Positions 20,900 through 32,676 of a DNA stretch of 64,000 bases are shown piece after piece. This DNA is from Letharia columbiana (taxonomy: Eukaryota; Ascomycota; Lecanoromycetes; Lecanorales; Parmeliaceae). The DNA lies in assembly GCF_014066305.1 (NCBI RefSeq), contig NW_023501079.1, forward strand, positions 372,001 through 436,000, written 5' to 3'. The notes under the pieces were generated by a model, which was not told the origin of the DNA, did no database searches, and saw only the letters and a program-made list of their open reading frames with translations. Position numbers and translations under genes: made by a program. Numbering within the stretch: the stretch's first letter is position 1; each line of letters begins with the position of its first letter.

Positions 20900-23800
20900 A
20901 TGAAGCGCACTCACTCACCTACAATGGATGAGCCAGAGCTTCCTACCTCGCCTCGCAAGAAGCTAAAGCTTGAAGAGCCTGCCTTCCACGCGGAAGTCGC
21001 AGATACCGTCACGGAAGCACCATCAATTCCACTGGTCATGGCAGGCATTCCTTACGATCACCTAGCTACGACAAACGATCAGCTCAGCAAACCGACCATC
21101 ATAAGCTCTGCGGAATTGCCTACCTCATCCGAAACACCTACTACACTAAATACTCTAAAAGCTGCCCGCAACTCCGAACGCCCAATTGCTACGCCAGAAT
21201 ACCAGGTAGAGGAGTCGCACGACCACTCAGAAGCCCCAGGCGATTTGCTCAGCAAACAGATTACGAACGTGTCGGAATCACTATCAGCAATGACGGATGC
21301 AGCGAATGCGCTAGATGATCACTACAGCAAGGAGGCTGCCTGCGGCATTACCGAGTTTGTCAGTCCTGATCTGCTTGGCTTCAGTGGCATTCTGAAGAAG
21401 AGGTACGACTTCTCGATCGCTACCATTGATTACCTATCTAACCTAGATAGATACACCGACTTCCTCGTCAACGAGATCCTGCCTTCTGGTGAAGTTGTCC
21501 ACCTCGACAATCTCAAAGCTCCTCGGAAGCCATCCACAAACACCGGGCCGTCGAAAAATTCCGGCCAGGTATCATCAGCGGATACTATGAAGCGCAAAAC
21601 AGAGATTCCAGCAATCATCGCGACACAAGCTAACACCGAGCAAGAGCGACCTGGGCCAGCGCCTACACCTAAATCCAACGACAAGAAGCAAACCATTCCA
21701 CATCCAGACACTTTCAAACCAGAGCAGCCTACCACCAAGCTCAAAGAGGATCTATCAATGACCGAAGCACCGCAGGCCATACCCCAGAGTATGCAAGACT
21801 TCAATAAATATGAGCTAGCACCTGCTCCTCCTGTTGACGATCACGAGAAAATCTCACCACACAAGCGCATTCCGCCTCCAGCACCTTCTGTTCCTCTAAG
21901 TATGCAAGACCTAGATGGCAATAAGCCAGAGCCGAAACAAGAGAAGCCGTCTCGTCGGAAAGAGAAGGTACACATTAGGCAAACAAGTCAAGGGTGGGTA
22001 GAGTTCGACAAGGGAAAAGAGGACGAGACCAAGAAGCGCAAGGCCGAAGAGGATGCAGCGGCCGGAGTGCGGCGGGAGGACTTTACCAAGATGGAAGACA
22101 TCAAGCCAGAAGAGACTGCAGATGTGCCCGAACCTAATCAGCCGACTTCAGAGCAAGTGCCAAAAGCGAGCACCCAAGCATCATGGCAAGCTTTTGCTGG
22201 CAGTGCGCCCAGTAGCAGCTTTCAAGTTAGTAGTCAAGCAACTCAACGTGATGTCTTACTGACCTTGATACAGCTTCAGCCCGAGGACAAGAATACTCTG
22301 CTATCCTACTTCAGTTCCGATGTCGTTGACAAGATAATCGCTCTGTACGACCGCATTGTCGATTCGCCAAATCGCAAAACAAGGGACTATGGCATGGTCA
22401 CGTCAGGAGTCATCGATCGCCAGATACGCACTAATATACATCAAGACATCAGAAGAATGTTCAATTCTCGACTTGAAACAATGACCGACAATGATGGCGC
22501 CATGATGATCACAGCGATGGCTGCGAACCCCACTTTTTACGCTAGAACCCCTATGAATACCAATCCGCGAAATAACGACCGTGGCAACCACCGAGGAAAT
22601 ACCCGAGGCAGTGCTCGAGCCAACGGTCGACGCAATGATGATCGTTCAAGTACGCAAGCTTCTAGTGGTGCCAAAGGCAAACCCAGTTGGGAAGACCTCG
22701 GCGGCCAGTATCTACATTTTTCTCTTTACAAGGAAAACAAGGACACCATGGAGGGGATCTCATGGTTGTCAAAGCAAGTACGGATGAATCCTAGGTCTTT
22801 CCAGTTCGCAGGAACCAAGGATCGACGTGCAGTCACCGTTCAACGAGTCAGTGTAGATCGTGTATCTGTCAACGCCATGATCGCAGCTGGCCGGACGTTA
22901 AGAAACGCACATATTGGGAACTTTGAATACCGACCGCATCCGTTACAGCTTGGCGAGTTGACTGGCAACGAGTTTGTTATAACCTTACGGGATTGCGATT
23001 TCCATGACCCTGTCCCGCTGGAATCCAAACTCATTCTCGAAGGAGCTCAGGCGATTGTTAGCGAAGCAATCAAAAATCTGAGCGAAAGGGGCTTTGTCAA
23101 CTACTACGGTCTGCAGCGCTTCGGCACCTTCTCTATCGGCACCGAAATCGTGGGCCTCAAGATGCTCCAAGGTGATTTCAAAGGTGCCGTCGACGCCATT
23201 CTCGACTACAGTCCAGCTTCCCTGGCCGCCGCCCAAAACCCCGTATCCGGGAACACGGACAAGGTCTCAATGGACGATAGAGCTCGTGCGCATGCACTGC
23301 ATTCTTACAGGACCACGAACAGAAACGGTCAAGCCCTTCTCGAACTGCCACGCAGGTATTCAGCCGAATTAAGTATCATTCGTCACCTTACAGGCAAGTC
23401 GGACCATCGCGAAGACTACCTAGGAGCTCTCCAGACAATATCGCGAAATCTGCGCCTCATGTACGTCCACGCTTATCAGTCTCTGGTCTGGAATACAGTC
23501 GCCTCGGAACGCTGGAAGCGTTTCGGCTCGTCTGTAGTCGAGGGCGATCTCGTGCTCGTCGACGACCATGCCGACAAAAGTGAAGGTGTCACCAAAGGCG
23601 AAGATGTTGACGTTGATGGGGAAGCCATCGTGCTTCCTGCTACTGACGATCGTGCAACTAACCCGGACGACGTCTTTGAGCGCGCTCGAGCCTTGACTCA
23701 GGAGGAAGCCGAAAGTGGGAAGTATAACATCTTCGATATCGTCTTACCAACTCCGGGCTTCGACATAATCTACCCTTCAAACGGGATCGGGAAGTTCTAC

Positions 23801-24385
23801 GAGGAATTCATGGCCAGCGAGAGAGGCGGTGGCTTGGATCCGTATGACATGCGAAGACAGTGGAAGGACATCAGCCTGAGCGGGAGCTATCGCAAAGTCC
23901 TCGCTCGCCCGGGCAAGGACTTCTCGTTTGAGATCAAGACCTACAAGAACGAGGACGAGCAGTTTGTCTTGACAGATTTAGATCGCCTAGGGCTGGGACC
24001 AAGACCGCAGAGGAATGGAGTTCCCAGACGTGAACAAGACAATCACGCACATCAGGACACCGCTGCTGGATCTTTGACTGATACTAAGCAAAAGAGCGGA
24101 CCCGCGCAGGAGGACGACGTCTCCAAGATGGAGCAGGGCAACAGTGACGCTCCCAACAGCAATGACACCAGAAACCTGACCAGGATCAAGACCGCATCTC
24201 AAGAAAGCGAGGACATGGAGCAGGGCGGCGTTAGTCTCCCCGGCGGTGCTTACCGCGACTACAAGATCGCTGTCATTCTGAAGCTGCAACTTGGCTCCAG
24301 CCAGTACGCTACCATGGCCCTGAGGGAGCTGATGAAAGCGGGTGGTGTCAAGACTTATAAAGCTGATTACAGTGGCGGCCGATGA
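20900..24385 (+). CDS. PUS7: tRNA pseudouridine synthase Pus7 (TruD family)
   Basis: Single exon of 1161 residues. Pus7 makes pseudouridine at U13 of several tRNAs, U35 of pre-tRNA-Tyr, U2 snRNA and some mRNAs, without a guide RNA. The catalytic motif FQFAGTKDRRA holds the nucleophilic Asp641, and NYYGLQRFG from residue 734 is the second TruD signature. GGQYLHFSLYKENKDT marks the start of the catalytic fold, and further conserved parts run to about residue 1030. The C-terminus contains a low-complexity insert before a final conserved segment (YRDYKIAVILKLQLGSSQYA). The first 600 residues are charged and low-complexity, with a basic KKLK segment near residue 21 and an RGN/RGS-rich tract at about 555-580. 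This is longer than the yeast protein, so the extension is probably disordered. The start is the first ATG after an in-frame gap; the transposon ends 396 bp upstream. Confidence 0.93.
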   Translation: MKRTHSPTMDEPELPTSPRKKLKLEEPAFHAEVADTVTEAPSIPLVMAGIPYDHLATTNDQLSKPTIISSAELPTSSETPTTLNTLKAARNSERPIATPEYQVEESHDHSEAPGDLLSKQITNVSESLSAMTDAANALDDHYSKEAACGITEFVSPDLLGFSGILKKRYDFSIATIDYLSNLDRYTDFLVNEILPSGEVVHLDNLKAPRKPSTNTGPSKNSGQVSSADTMKRKTEIPAIIATQANTEQERPGPAPTPKSNDKKQTIPHPDTFKPEQPTTKLKEDLSMTEAPQAIPQSMQDFNKYELAPAPPVDDHEKISPHKRIPPPAPSVPLSMQDLDGNKPEPKQEKPSRRKEKVHIRQTSQGWVEFDKGKEDETKKRKAEEDAAAGVRREDFTKMEDIKPEETADVPEPNQPTSEQVPKASTQASWQAFAGSAPSSSFQVSSQATQRDVLLTLIQLQPEDKNTLLSYFSSDVVDKIIALYDRIVDSPNRKTRDYGMVTSGVIDRQIRTNIHQDIRRMFNSRLETMTDNDGAMMITAMAANPTFYARTPMNTNPRNNDRGNHRGNTRGSARANGRRNDDRSSTQASSGAKGKPSWEDLGGQYLHFSLYKENKDTMEGISWLSKQVRMNPRSFQFAGTKDRRAVTVQRVSVDRVSVNAMIAAGRTLRNAHIGNFEYRPHPLQLGELTGNEFVITLRDCDFHDPVPLESKLILEGAQAIVSEAIKNLSERGFVNYYGLQRFGTFSIGTEIVGLKMLQGDFKGAVDAILDYSPASLAAAQNPVSGNTDKVSMDDRARAHALHSYRTTNRNGQALLELPRRYSAELSIIRHLTGKSDHREDYLGALQTISRNLRLMYVHAYQSLVWNTVASERWKRFGSSVVEGDLVLVDDHADKSEGVTKGEDVDVDGEAIVLPATDDRATNPDDVFERARALTQEEAESGKYNIFDIVLPTPGFDIIYPSNGIGKFYEEFMASERGGGLDPYDMRRQWKDISLSGSYRKVLARPGKDFSFEIKTYKNEDEQFVLTDLDRLGLGPRPQRNGVPRREQDNHAHQDTAAGSLTDTKQKSGPAQEDDVSKMEQGNSDAPNSNDTRNLTRIKTASQESEDMEQGGVSLPGGAYRDYKIAVILKLQLGSSQYATMALRELMKAGGVKTYKADYSGGR

Positions 24386-25070
24386 GCAGCATATTTCGTT
24401 GTGAGCTTGACGATTCTGATAGTATACCAGACTCGTTGAATGTCAACATTGGCTTGGGTATGAACGGTGCATATACGATTAGCACATCTGGCGGTTGGCA
24501 TAGCATGGTCTAAGCTCATATAGCGCGGCCTCATGGCATGATCTCTACGAGCTGACTCACGCACGATGTGGAAAGCATGATTGATGGTCATGTTCTGGGA
24601 TACCCTTCCCCTCGTCAGATTCATTTCATAGCATGGCACAGCAAAGTAGAGCACAATAGCCGAAACCATTCCTGTCAAGCTCTCAAAAGTCGTGAGTATG
24701 AGAAGATGATTCATGCGGTCGCTGCGAAATCTGGAAGCCTGCAGTTGATCGCACAACGTTACAATTGCAAAACTCACCGCTCCGTCACGGATGTCTGTTC
24801 CTACCACCTCGACAAACTATCATCCCACATGTATACCCGACCAACCCTCTCACCTCATGCCTACCCATCCATACCCTGAGCACTCTGTTCGAAATAATCA
24901 CTCACCTCCCGCGCGACCACATCCGCCATTGAATCTTCCATCAATCAGCTCACGGTCGAATACCTAACCCACGTTCTCATTCCACTGAATCCAAACCCTG
25001 CACGCAACGTCTGAACTATCCACTCCACACCGCGACTCGGAGCCCGTAACGTCTTTTCTGCCCCTATCTC

Positions 25071-25113
25071 ATCCATCCATCCATCCATCCATCCATCCAT
25101 CCATCCATCCATC
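25071..25113 (+). repeat. (ATCC)n microsatellite
   Basis: About ten perfect ATCC units. They are inverted relative to the GGAT array 220 bp downstream. Confidence 0.9.
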
Positions 25114-25332
25114 AAGACTTTCAACAAGGCATCGAATCCCACACCCTCTCATCCCAGCCGCTCCCCTTCACAGCCCCAATCTTCGACTCCCGAACAGGAG
25201 ACCACCTTCGCCGCCAACGTCCGAATAGGGTCAACGGTTTGCGGAAAAGGTCGGCCAAGGAGGATGGGACGGGATGGGACGGGGGGCGGGGGGTGATTGG
25301 TTGGAGAGGAGGCTCCTGTTGGAATGGATGGG

Positions 25333-25367
25333 TGGATGGATGGATGGATGGATGGATGGATGGATGG
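25333..25367 (+). repeat. (GGAT)n microsatellite
   Basis: About eight to nine GGAT units, the reverse complement of the upstream array. Confidence 0.9.
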
Positions 25368-25487
25368 CTGTGCGTGAGCGACTGGTCGACTAGTTTACCT
25401 TATCTGAGTCTAGAGTCGCCAGACTAAGAGAGCAAGAGTGAGGCAAGCTCCTCGGACGAGTCTGAGGAAGAAGTTGGCCCCGGATGG

Positions 25488-25492
<5 letters not shown>

Positions 25493-25519
<27 letters not shown>
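25493..25519 (+). repeat. (CT)n microsatellite
   Basis: About thirteen perfect CT units. Confidence 0.9.
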
Positions 25520-25524
<5 letters not shown>

Positions 25525-26581
25525 GAGCTCCCCGGCCCCGGCTCGCATTGTCCAGCATGACGGGACGGCTGTGATGGGAACGTGTCCGTCGCGGATGACA
25601 TCACCACGGGGAAGCAAAATCCACAGCGCCTCCGCAAACTGCAAAGGACTCCCTGTTCGACGACGTACCTAGGCTGCTTCTAACGAGGGAGCGGACTGAC
25701 CCTCGCCCCCTTCCCCCTGCAATACGCCTTCACCAACCCACACCTCGCTCACGCCAACGCTATCCCTACGCCCTTCCACCCATCCACGCTCCTGATCCCC
25801 CTCCGTCGAGCTCTTGCGCGATGCCTGCCGTCAAGGGGCTCGCTCGTTTCATCGGGGCGGCGGTGAAGGCGGTGGGGGTGGGTTGGTGCGAGGGCGTGCA
25901 CGGAGAGGGGGCGGGAGGAGGAGGGTGCGTGGAGCGGGAGTGGGAAGGGCGCCCGTGTGAGTATTCGCGGCGGCGAGGGTTTCCGGGTGCGTTTTGTTGG
26001 CCGGGTGGGCAGGTGGGAAGGGGATGGTTGTCGGATGGGTGTGTGAGTTCTTGTGTTTTGCTAGCTACTGGGCTCTTTTTCGTCGACTTTCGGTGAGTGA
26101 CGAGGCTTGTTGGAGGTGTTTTGTGTGAATGGGCCTCGTTGGGGGGTTTTGGTTTGGGTTGTCGTTCTTATGATGTAGATTCGTATTTTTCTTCTTTGTC
26201 TGCTTTGTCATTTGAGCGCTCTCTACGACGCTGAATCATTGGGTTGTTTCTCTTCTTTACTCCCACTGGGGGGATTTTCTTTGCGTATCCATCACTTGAG
26301 CTAGTTCGTCGCTAAAAAGTCTTCCCAACTCCCTTCCTCCCAATCTTCCCTCGAGCCTCGTGACCTACCAAGCGTGTAATCACATAGCAATGCGTCAAGG
26401 TTGGCGCAGAATCAAAGGAGCAGATGGGAGTTGTTTGGCCGTATTATAATAGTGTACGTGTTAGATACAAAAGTCCTGTACATAAAGCGTATGTGAGGCA
26501 AGAAACACTTTTAGCACCATGATTATTTTTGTCGCATCGAGTTCGAGACTAGACCGTCCGCTGACCTTACCTGGGCCATTT

Positions 26582-27492
26582 TCAGTCACTGCAATTGCCC
26601 CAGAGCGGCTGGCACCAATTCGCCGCTCCACAGAAATCCACCGTGCTACCTAGTTCGACAACCCATGATTAGCCTCATGTGCCTTGGGTGCATGCGGGCG
26701 CGCTCGTGGCCCGTCACGCAGCGACTGAATGATTGACTTACCACAGTAGTTGCTCCCGCTGCAACACAGCCCGTCCCCGCACTTAGCATTCACAATCGGT
26801 CCGCACGTCAGGCCCATGCCCGCCGTTGTTGGAGGACCGGAAGGCAGAGGCGGTGCCGTACGGTTGGTCGCGCAGTCGCCGAATCCGACCTGGCAGGTGT
26901 CGGCGCCGCAGTAGAGATCTTGGCTCTCGATGTTGTTCTTTGGGCCGCAATGACCACCGGAACTGCAGCAGCGGTAGTAGTATCCTGGCTCGTTGGGATC
27001 AGGAGGCACGCCAGCGCCCGGACAAGAGACGCCGCCTACGGCGTGACCGCAGACGTCGATGTTTGGGACTGTCGAGACGTAGGAGGGAGGAGCCACCAAT
27101 GCTGAGGGGAGAGAGGATGATGTCGAGGAAGCGAAGTATGCTGGAGTGGCTAGGGATGCACAGCTAGATCCAGGGCCGGAAAATTGCTTTTGACAGGTTG
27201 TCGGATCGCACCAGGCAGGACCGGTGTCACACTACAGCAGAGGAGAAGTTAGGCACTGCCGTGGCTGTCTATGGACGGTTTGGAAGGCATTAGATTGCTT
27301 ACCCAGCCATGATCGCTACCTGTGCACAGATATTCGTCAGCAATTTCCCGAAGATGTTGGCACTCGAGGGAAGAGCGTTGTCAGCATACAGCAATCTCCT
27401 GGTGCACACGTTTGATTTCCATACTGAGGACCACAATTCTGACCGAATGACAGGGATAGAAGGCAGAGGGTTATCAAGATTATGGAACGCAT
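26582..27492 (-). CDS. Secreted chitin-binding protein with three hevein-like (CBM18) domains
   Basis: Four exons: 27390-27492, 27303-27319 (only 17 nt), 26742-27231 and 26582-26649, giving 225 residues. The introns of 70, 71 and 92 nt all have GT-AG ends. A signal peptide of about 17 residues (MRSIILITLCLLSLSFG) precedes QNCGPQYGNQTC. The tiny second exon completes CCSDHGW, the core hevein signature, which supports the splicing. Three cysteine-rich modules follow: residues about 18-60, about 85-145 (longer than usual, with an insert of proline and asparagine), and about 165-225 (CGPIVNAKCGDGLCCS...YCG). Type 18 modules bind chitin or its oligomers. Such proteins act in wall remodelling or, in plant pathogens, protect hyphae or mask chitin, but that role is not shown here. 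It is divergent from the tRNase Z gene. Confidence 0.85.
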
Positions 27493-28326
27493 CTTGCACA
27501 GCAATCGTCGAAGGTGATTTGTACAACAGTATGTGATGAGGCAAGAGCAAAGAGGGTAGAGTACCAATCTTCGAAGGTGTTTTGTATGTGATGCGGCAAG
27601 AGCGAAGAGGGTAGAGTACAGGAAGGTCTGAAAGCGGGGAAGCAACGAGATACAGGAAGTACTCACCCTCAGGGGTACAGGGGGAGGATTGAAGAAGAAG
27701 CCAATTGGTGTAGGAGAAGATGCGTAAGAGCACGAGTGTGATGTTATTGCGCCCATGGCGTGCCTGCTAGACTACATTTCTGGCTCAGAGACAGGAAGAC
27801 TAATCTTAGAATGCTTGAGCACAGGGCCTTTTCCCATTTCCCTTTCCCTTTCAATTTTCAATTCTTAGCTAATTTCGAATTTGAACATGGGTGCTGTGTT
27901 ATTCATATGCGCCCTTCCGAAAAAGAAACCCTGCTCTCAAAAGAAAGAAGAGGAAGCAGCTCGAAAATAAAGTAGGAAGCGTCGAGAAGGAAACAAATTA
28001 CGAAGAAGTTCTGCTAACTCAAAAGGGTTTGAGACCCTTCGGCTTCGGCCCGGATGACTAAGTCGATCTTCTCCATCTCCCGTCAGGCAAAATTAATAAG
28101 GTAAAGAAGTTCCACTAAGTTATCCATCTCGCGTCAATAGAGGAGCCTCTCATGGTATGATTTTTGCTTGCTTGCATCGCTGTTGCTTGCTGTCTACCCA
28201 CTGCCTGGTCAAGTCTAGCTAATTCTCTAAAACAGCGACATCGAGAGCGGAAGTCTTACATCAATGACTCATAACGATACCATCCAAGACGGAAGGAGGA
28301 TATAAAGCCATCTCCGTCCCCACCTG
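27493..28326. promoter_or_regulatory. Divergent promoter region, chitin-binding gene and tRNase Z
   Basis: 834 bp between two divergent starts. Close to the chitin-binding gene lies an imperfect tandem duplication (separate entry). A GCTTGCTTGC stretch near 28170 and a polypurine patch near 27940 are the other visible features. No gene was found. Confidence 0.5.
27508..27619. repeat. Tandem duplication in the chitin-binding gene promoter
   Basis: The unit TCGAAGGTG...TATGTGATG.GGCAAGAGC.AAGAGGGTAGAGTAC occurs at 27508-27564 and 27571-27619. The second copy lacks about 8 bp (ACAACAG-like) and has a few substitutions. It lies 16-127 bp upstream of the start codon. Confidence 0.8.
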
Positions 28327-31300
28327 ATGCGACATGTCCCTGGACGCGCCGTTTCCACGAGTGCTATCCTTCCACTTAAGCCCATCTTCTCTCTCTACCA
28401 ACCTCTGCTCTTCCTATCAAGAAGTCGGTCCACATCGCCGAGCCTGTCCGCCAGGAGGAAGAAGAAAACGCTCCTACGCTACCACCAAGTCTTGCCAAAA
28501 CCAAGCACTGTTGACATCAGTAAGAGCAACCAATGCGAGCCGCTGCCCTCGACCAAACTCATGGACAGAGCTGCTCTTGGCCAGGAGACACACGAGCTCT
28601 TACCTGCTTTGCCCCAAGAAGCTCCAGGTTCCGTTGAAGAGTCCTCTGAACCCCTAGCTCCATCCAAATTAGCGCCAAACCTCGACGCTGAACACCATCA
28701 TACCGACAAGCACCCTGCTATTACCGTTAAATCCGTTGCCAAGAGCTCCGCATCCTTTAAAGTCAAGAAAGAGGAAAAGGAGGAAAAGCGGAAGGCATCA
28801 AAGGTTCTGGAAAGTGGTTGGACAATCCTAAACCCGGCTTTCAGCCCTGAACATTATCGAAGAAGACATCTTGTTTCTGATAACAAAATGCACTCCTACA
28901 TCCAATTCATCACAACGCCTACGTCCGACACCCCTGGCACGGCTCTGTTCCTACACTTCGACGATAAACGATACATCATCGGAAATGTGCATGAAGGTCT
29001 ACAACGAGCCAGTCTGCAGATGGGAACGCGGGTGTCTAGTACTAAAGACATAATCCTCACTGGGAGGACGGAATGGCAGTCGAACGGAGGTTTGCTGGGA
29101 ATGATTTTGACCCTTGCGGATGCCGCAAAGGCAAGCGCTCTATCGAAGGCGGAAACGGCCAGGTTGAAGCTCGAGATTTATAAGAGAAAGACAGAAGAGG
29201 AAGAACGTCGAAGAAGGAAGAAAAAACTTGATCCGAAGCCAGATACCAGTCCAACTTGGGCGACCCCTACGCCGCCAAGCACTCAACTGGTGGAGGAAGA
29301 CCCAACATTGAGACTTCACGGCGGACCCAATCTTACTCACACGCTCGCTACCGCCAGATCATTCATCTTCAGAAAGGGCACGCCGATCAAAGTTTTTGAA
29401 CACATTGGAGAGCAAGACGTAGTGAACGCTGCGGAGCGAGATTGGAAACCCACCTGGTCCGACCGCAGAATCCAAGTATGGGCCATGCCAATTATCCCGT
29501 CAAGTGTCTCCGAGATCAATGAGGGCCCAAAGCCAGATTCGCCTCGGAAACGGAGCCTGGGTGAATTCATGACAGGGGAACGTCCTATCGATAAAGAGGC
29601 CTTGGACCAGTGGTCTGTCCACCCAATACCGCCAGAGGGCCGGGAAGAACAGAATCAACGGACTCGGGAATTTGCTGTCTCACAGATGTTCTCCTCGGCA
29701 TGGAGTAATGACAACCTGATTGAGATGCCACTACGAGAAGTTAAGATGCCGGCATCGCTGCTCGTTCGAGACCGAGTGACGAAAGAGTTGACGAGGTATG
29801 AAGGTCCAAGGCCTGATGGTACCGCCCCTGTGCCAGACATCAACGTGTTGGTCCGCCAAGCCTGGCCTGGGGCTCTGATTGATCAACTCCCTCCCACAAA
29901 ACGGTCTTCGACCGCAATGTCATACATTATTCGAAACCATAAAATGAGGGGGAGATTCAGGCCTGCTGCTGCTGAAGAAAGGAATGTACCGCCAGGACCT
30001 TTATGGGCAGCCCTCACGTCAGGCTCTTCGGTGCAGTCAAGCGATGGTGTCACCGTCACACCCGACATGGTCTTAGAACCCAGCAAAGAGGGATCTGGCA
30101 TTGCGGTGGTCGACCTGCCATCCAGAGAATACGTCCATGATCTTGTCCACAGAGCAGAGTGGAGGGCTGAGAAGGTTATGCGCGGTGTTGTGGCAGTGAT
30201 CTGGATTCTCGGCCCAGGTGTCGTAGAAGACCAGACACTGCTCAAATTCATCGAGGGGCATTCAGGAATCCAGCATATTATCTCATCTCCTGAACAATGC
30301 CCAGACTACCTTTCCATGACTTCAGCAGCGTCCATGGCCATCCGGCACAACCAAATCGACCCTGCACGATATGCCGTACCAGTGCATAGCAATGCTGTCC
30401 CACCAACGTCGAGCAAACCGTCCGATGCTAAAGGGACGTCGGTCCAAGCGTTATCCAAGTTTTGTCAACCCGCTAGGAGGGGTCTTAAATTACAGCTTGA
30501 ACCCAACTTTAGTATCTCAAAGGAAGCAGTGGTGCCTATCCTCAACACAGCACTTGTTGTGCGGGAGACCTCTCATTATGCCCTTAAGCTATCAAAGGTT
30601 GCCAGGCAAGAGATCAGTTCGCCTGCGGTTCAGGCGGAAACACTCAGTCAGAACCTCCCTAGCCCCGATGCTGAGATCACATGCTTGGGTACTGGCTCAG
30701 CATTGCCGTCTCAGCATCGCAATGTCTCTGCCACTCTCTTACGAGTGCCTGGCTGCGGATCGTATTTGATGGATTGTGGCGAGAACACGCTTGGACAGCT
30801 GAAACGGATGTACACAGCGCCTCAACTCGCGGAGCTCTTACGGGATCTTAAGCTTATATGGATCAGCCATCTACATGCTGACCATCATCTTGGGTTGACT
30901 TCTGTAATCAAGGCTTGGTACGAAGAAGTCCATGGCAAGGACGAGGTGAAGCGCCGAAGGCCAACGATAATGGAAATGCTAAATCCAGCCAAGCTTCTGG
31001 AGGACGGCAAGCGGCTTTTTGTTGTTGGACACGAAAATATGAAGAGATGGTTGGAAGAATACTCGTCTGTCGAAGATTTTGGATATGACCAACTTGTGCC
31101 GCTGGTCTCGTATCCCATCAACACCCGAGCTATCGATATTTGCAGCCTTGAGTGGAATGGCACCGATGTTGGATTCCAGGTCTCGAAAGACCCCAAGGTG
31201 TATGTCTAACCTGCCACCTGTTCTTCTTCAGGCTTCCTCGCTCCTGCAAGGAAATATTGGTTGACATGTGATGTACAGTAAATCCGCTATTCGCAGAGCT

Positions 31301-32311
31301 ACTGGCCTCTCCAATCTGGTCAGTTGTGGCGTCTCCCACTGTTACGGCTCCCAGGCCGTCTCCCTCACCTTCCCCACTGGCTTCAAGTTCTCCTACAGCG
31401 GCGATTGCCGTCCCTCAAGAGCTTTTACGGAGATTGGAAAGCACTCTACTGTCCTTTTGCACGAATCAACCTTCGATGACGAGCTCAAAAGCGATGCGAT
31501 AGCCAAGAAGCATAGTACCGCCAGCGAGGCCATCGGCGTTGGCGTTGCGATGGGAGCGCGGAGAGTGATTTTGACCCATTTCAGTCAGCGGTATCAGAAT
31601 ATTCCCAGTATCAGTAGTCTGGACACTCGTAGAGTCAAGTTGGAAGATGCAGAAGATGTCGAGGATCCGTCGGCGGGTATGGATCAGCCCGTTGAGGAGT
31701 CAAGCCACCCAGTCAGACCCCAAGCTACGATCGACAACATCTTAGACAGTTTAGATGAGAAGCCATCACAAGCTCATACCGAGCCTCAACCGCAAACACA
31801 GGACCCCCCACACCCCAGTGCACTAGGTCTGCGGTCAGCATCCGCCCCCAACGCCCTGGCCCAAATAACTGCCTCGAACATCAATCCCACTCAGCGCCAA
31901 CAACTCAACGACATGAAAATCTGTGTCGCATTCGACTACATGCGTGTCAAAGTTGGGGATATAATACATCTCGAAAAATTTACACCTGCACTGCGGGAAC
32001 TGTATAAAGGGATCGTAGAGGAAGGGAAGGATAGTAGAGCTGCGAAAGAATTTTTTTCAGACGACGAGAATGATGTGCTTAAGAAAGAGCAATCAGGTAA
32101 AGGGGGTAACACGGAGAAGAGGACAAAGGGGGAGAAGGCGGAGAAGGCGAGAAAGGGTCAGATGAAGGCTGCGACGAAGAAGCAGGAAAACAAGGCGAGA
32201 TGGGAGAAGGAGAAGAGGGAGAAGGAAGAAAAGAGCAAGGGTGGGGAGGACGCGATGGAGGGAGTGGAGATGACGGAGCCGGCGGTGGAGAAGATGGGAG
32301 CTGTACAATAA
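28327..32311 (+). CDS. TRZ1: tRNase Z, long form (3' tRNA processing endonuclease)
   Basis: Removes 3' trailers from pre-tRNA. Two exons, 28327-31199 and 31279-32311; the 79-nt intron has GTATGT and TACAG ends. The product is 1301 residues. The N-terminal half is the degenerate beta-lactamase fold typical of the long form, starting at MHSYIQFITTPTSDTPGTAL (residue 188). The catalytic half has the zinc motif HLHADH at 848-853, then SGDCRPS, LLHESTFDDE and HFSQRY, all in order. The tail is K/E-rich. The first 187 residues are an extension. Its first 40 residues are basic and hydrophobic without acids (VSTSAILPLKPIFSLYQPLL, then RSRST), like a mitochondrial targeting signal. ATG 28888 would give the usual start. 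Two starts could serve mitochondria and nucleus (inference). The protein is longer than most because of the extension and the low-complexity segment at about 1090-1130. Confidence 0.93.
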
Positions 32312-32676
32312 GTCCTTCTCCATATGCACTGTATTGTATCCATCGGTACAGTGGTGAGATAATCACCCTGCACGTTTTTGCAGGCAAAAGATATCCCACC
32401 GTCCTTGATCCTTCAATTCGGCAGTAAGTGTCCCAGCAATCAATCAATCAATCAATCACCCATCCTCAGCTCTTACCAGCTGCTGGCGGCTTCATCCTAC
32501 CCATTCACCCATCTCCATTCCATTTCACTTCATTACATTTCACGCACGTAGGCAGCTAAAATTGATAAAGTCGATCACGCACGTGTACAACACAATTCTA
32601 CCGCTAAACCAGCATACCCAGACCAATCCATCCGTCCTTCCTCACCTCACCTCATCGCCACAGAACCCACACCTCG
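32312..32676. other. Convergent 3' spacer
   Basis: 365 bp between the ends of the tRNase Z and dioxygenase genes. It includes a (CAAT)n-like stretch near 32435-32455. No gene was found. Confidence 0.5.

Larger units (their letters stand above)
24386..26581. other. 2.2-kb intergenic region with microsatellites
   Basis: No convincing gene. It contains inverted tetranucleotide arrays and a CT repeat (listed separately). A 91-codon plus-strand frame at 25821-26096 is G-rich with odd composition and was not accepted. The right part (26100-26580) is T-rich and is probably the 3' flank of the chitin-binding gene. Confidence 0.5.

Noticed and set aside
25821..26096. 91-codon G/C-rich frame
   Set aside because: Low-complexity glycine, valine and tryptophan composition, no neighbouring exon, no domain.
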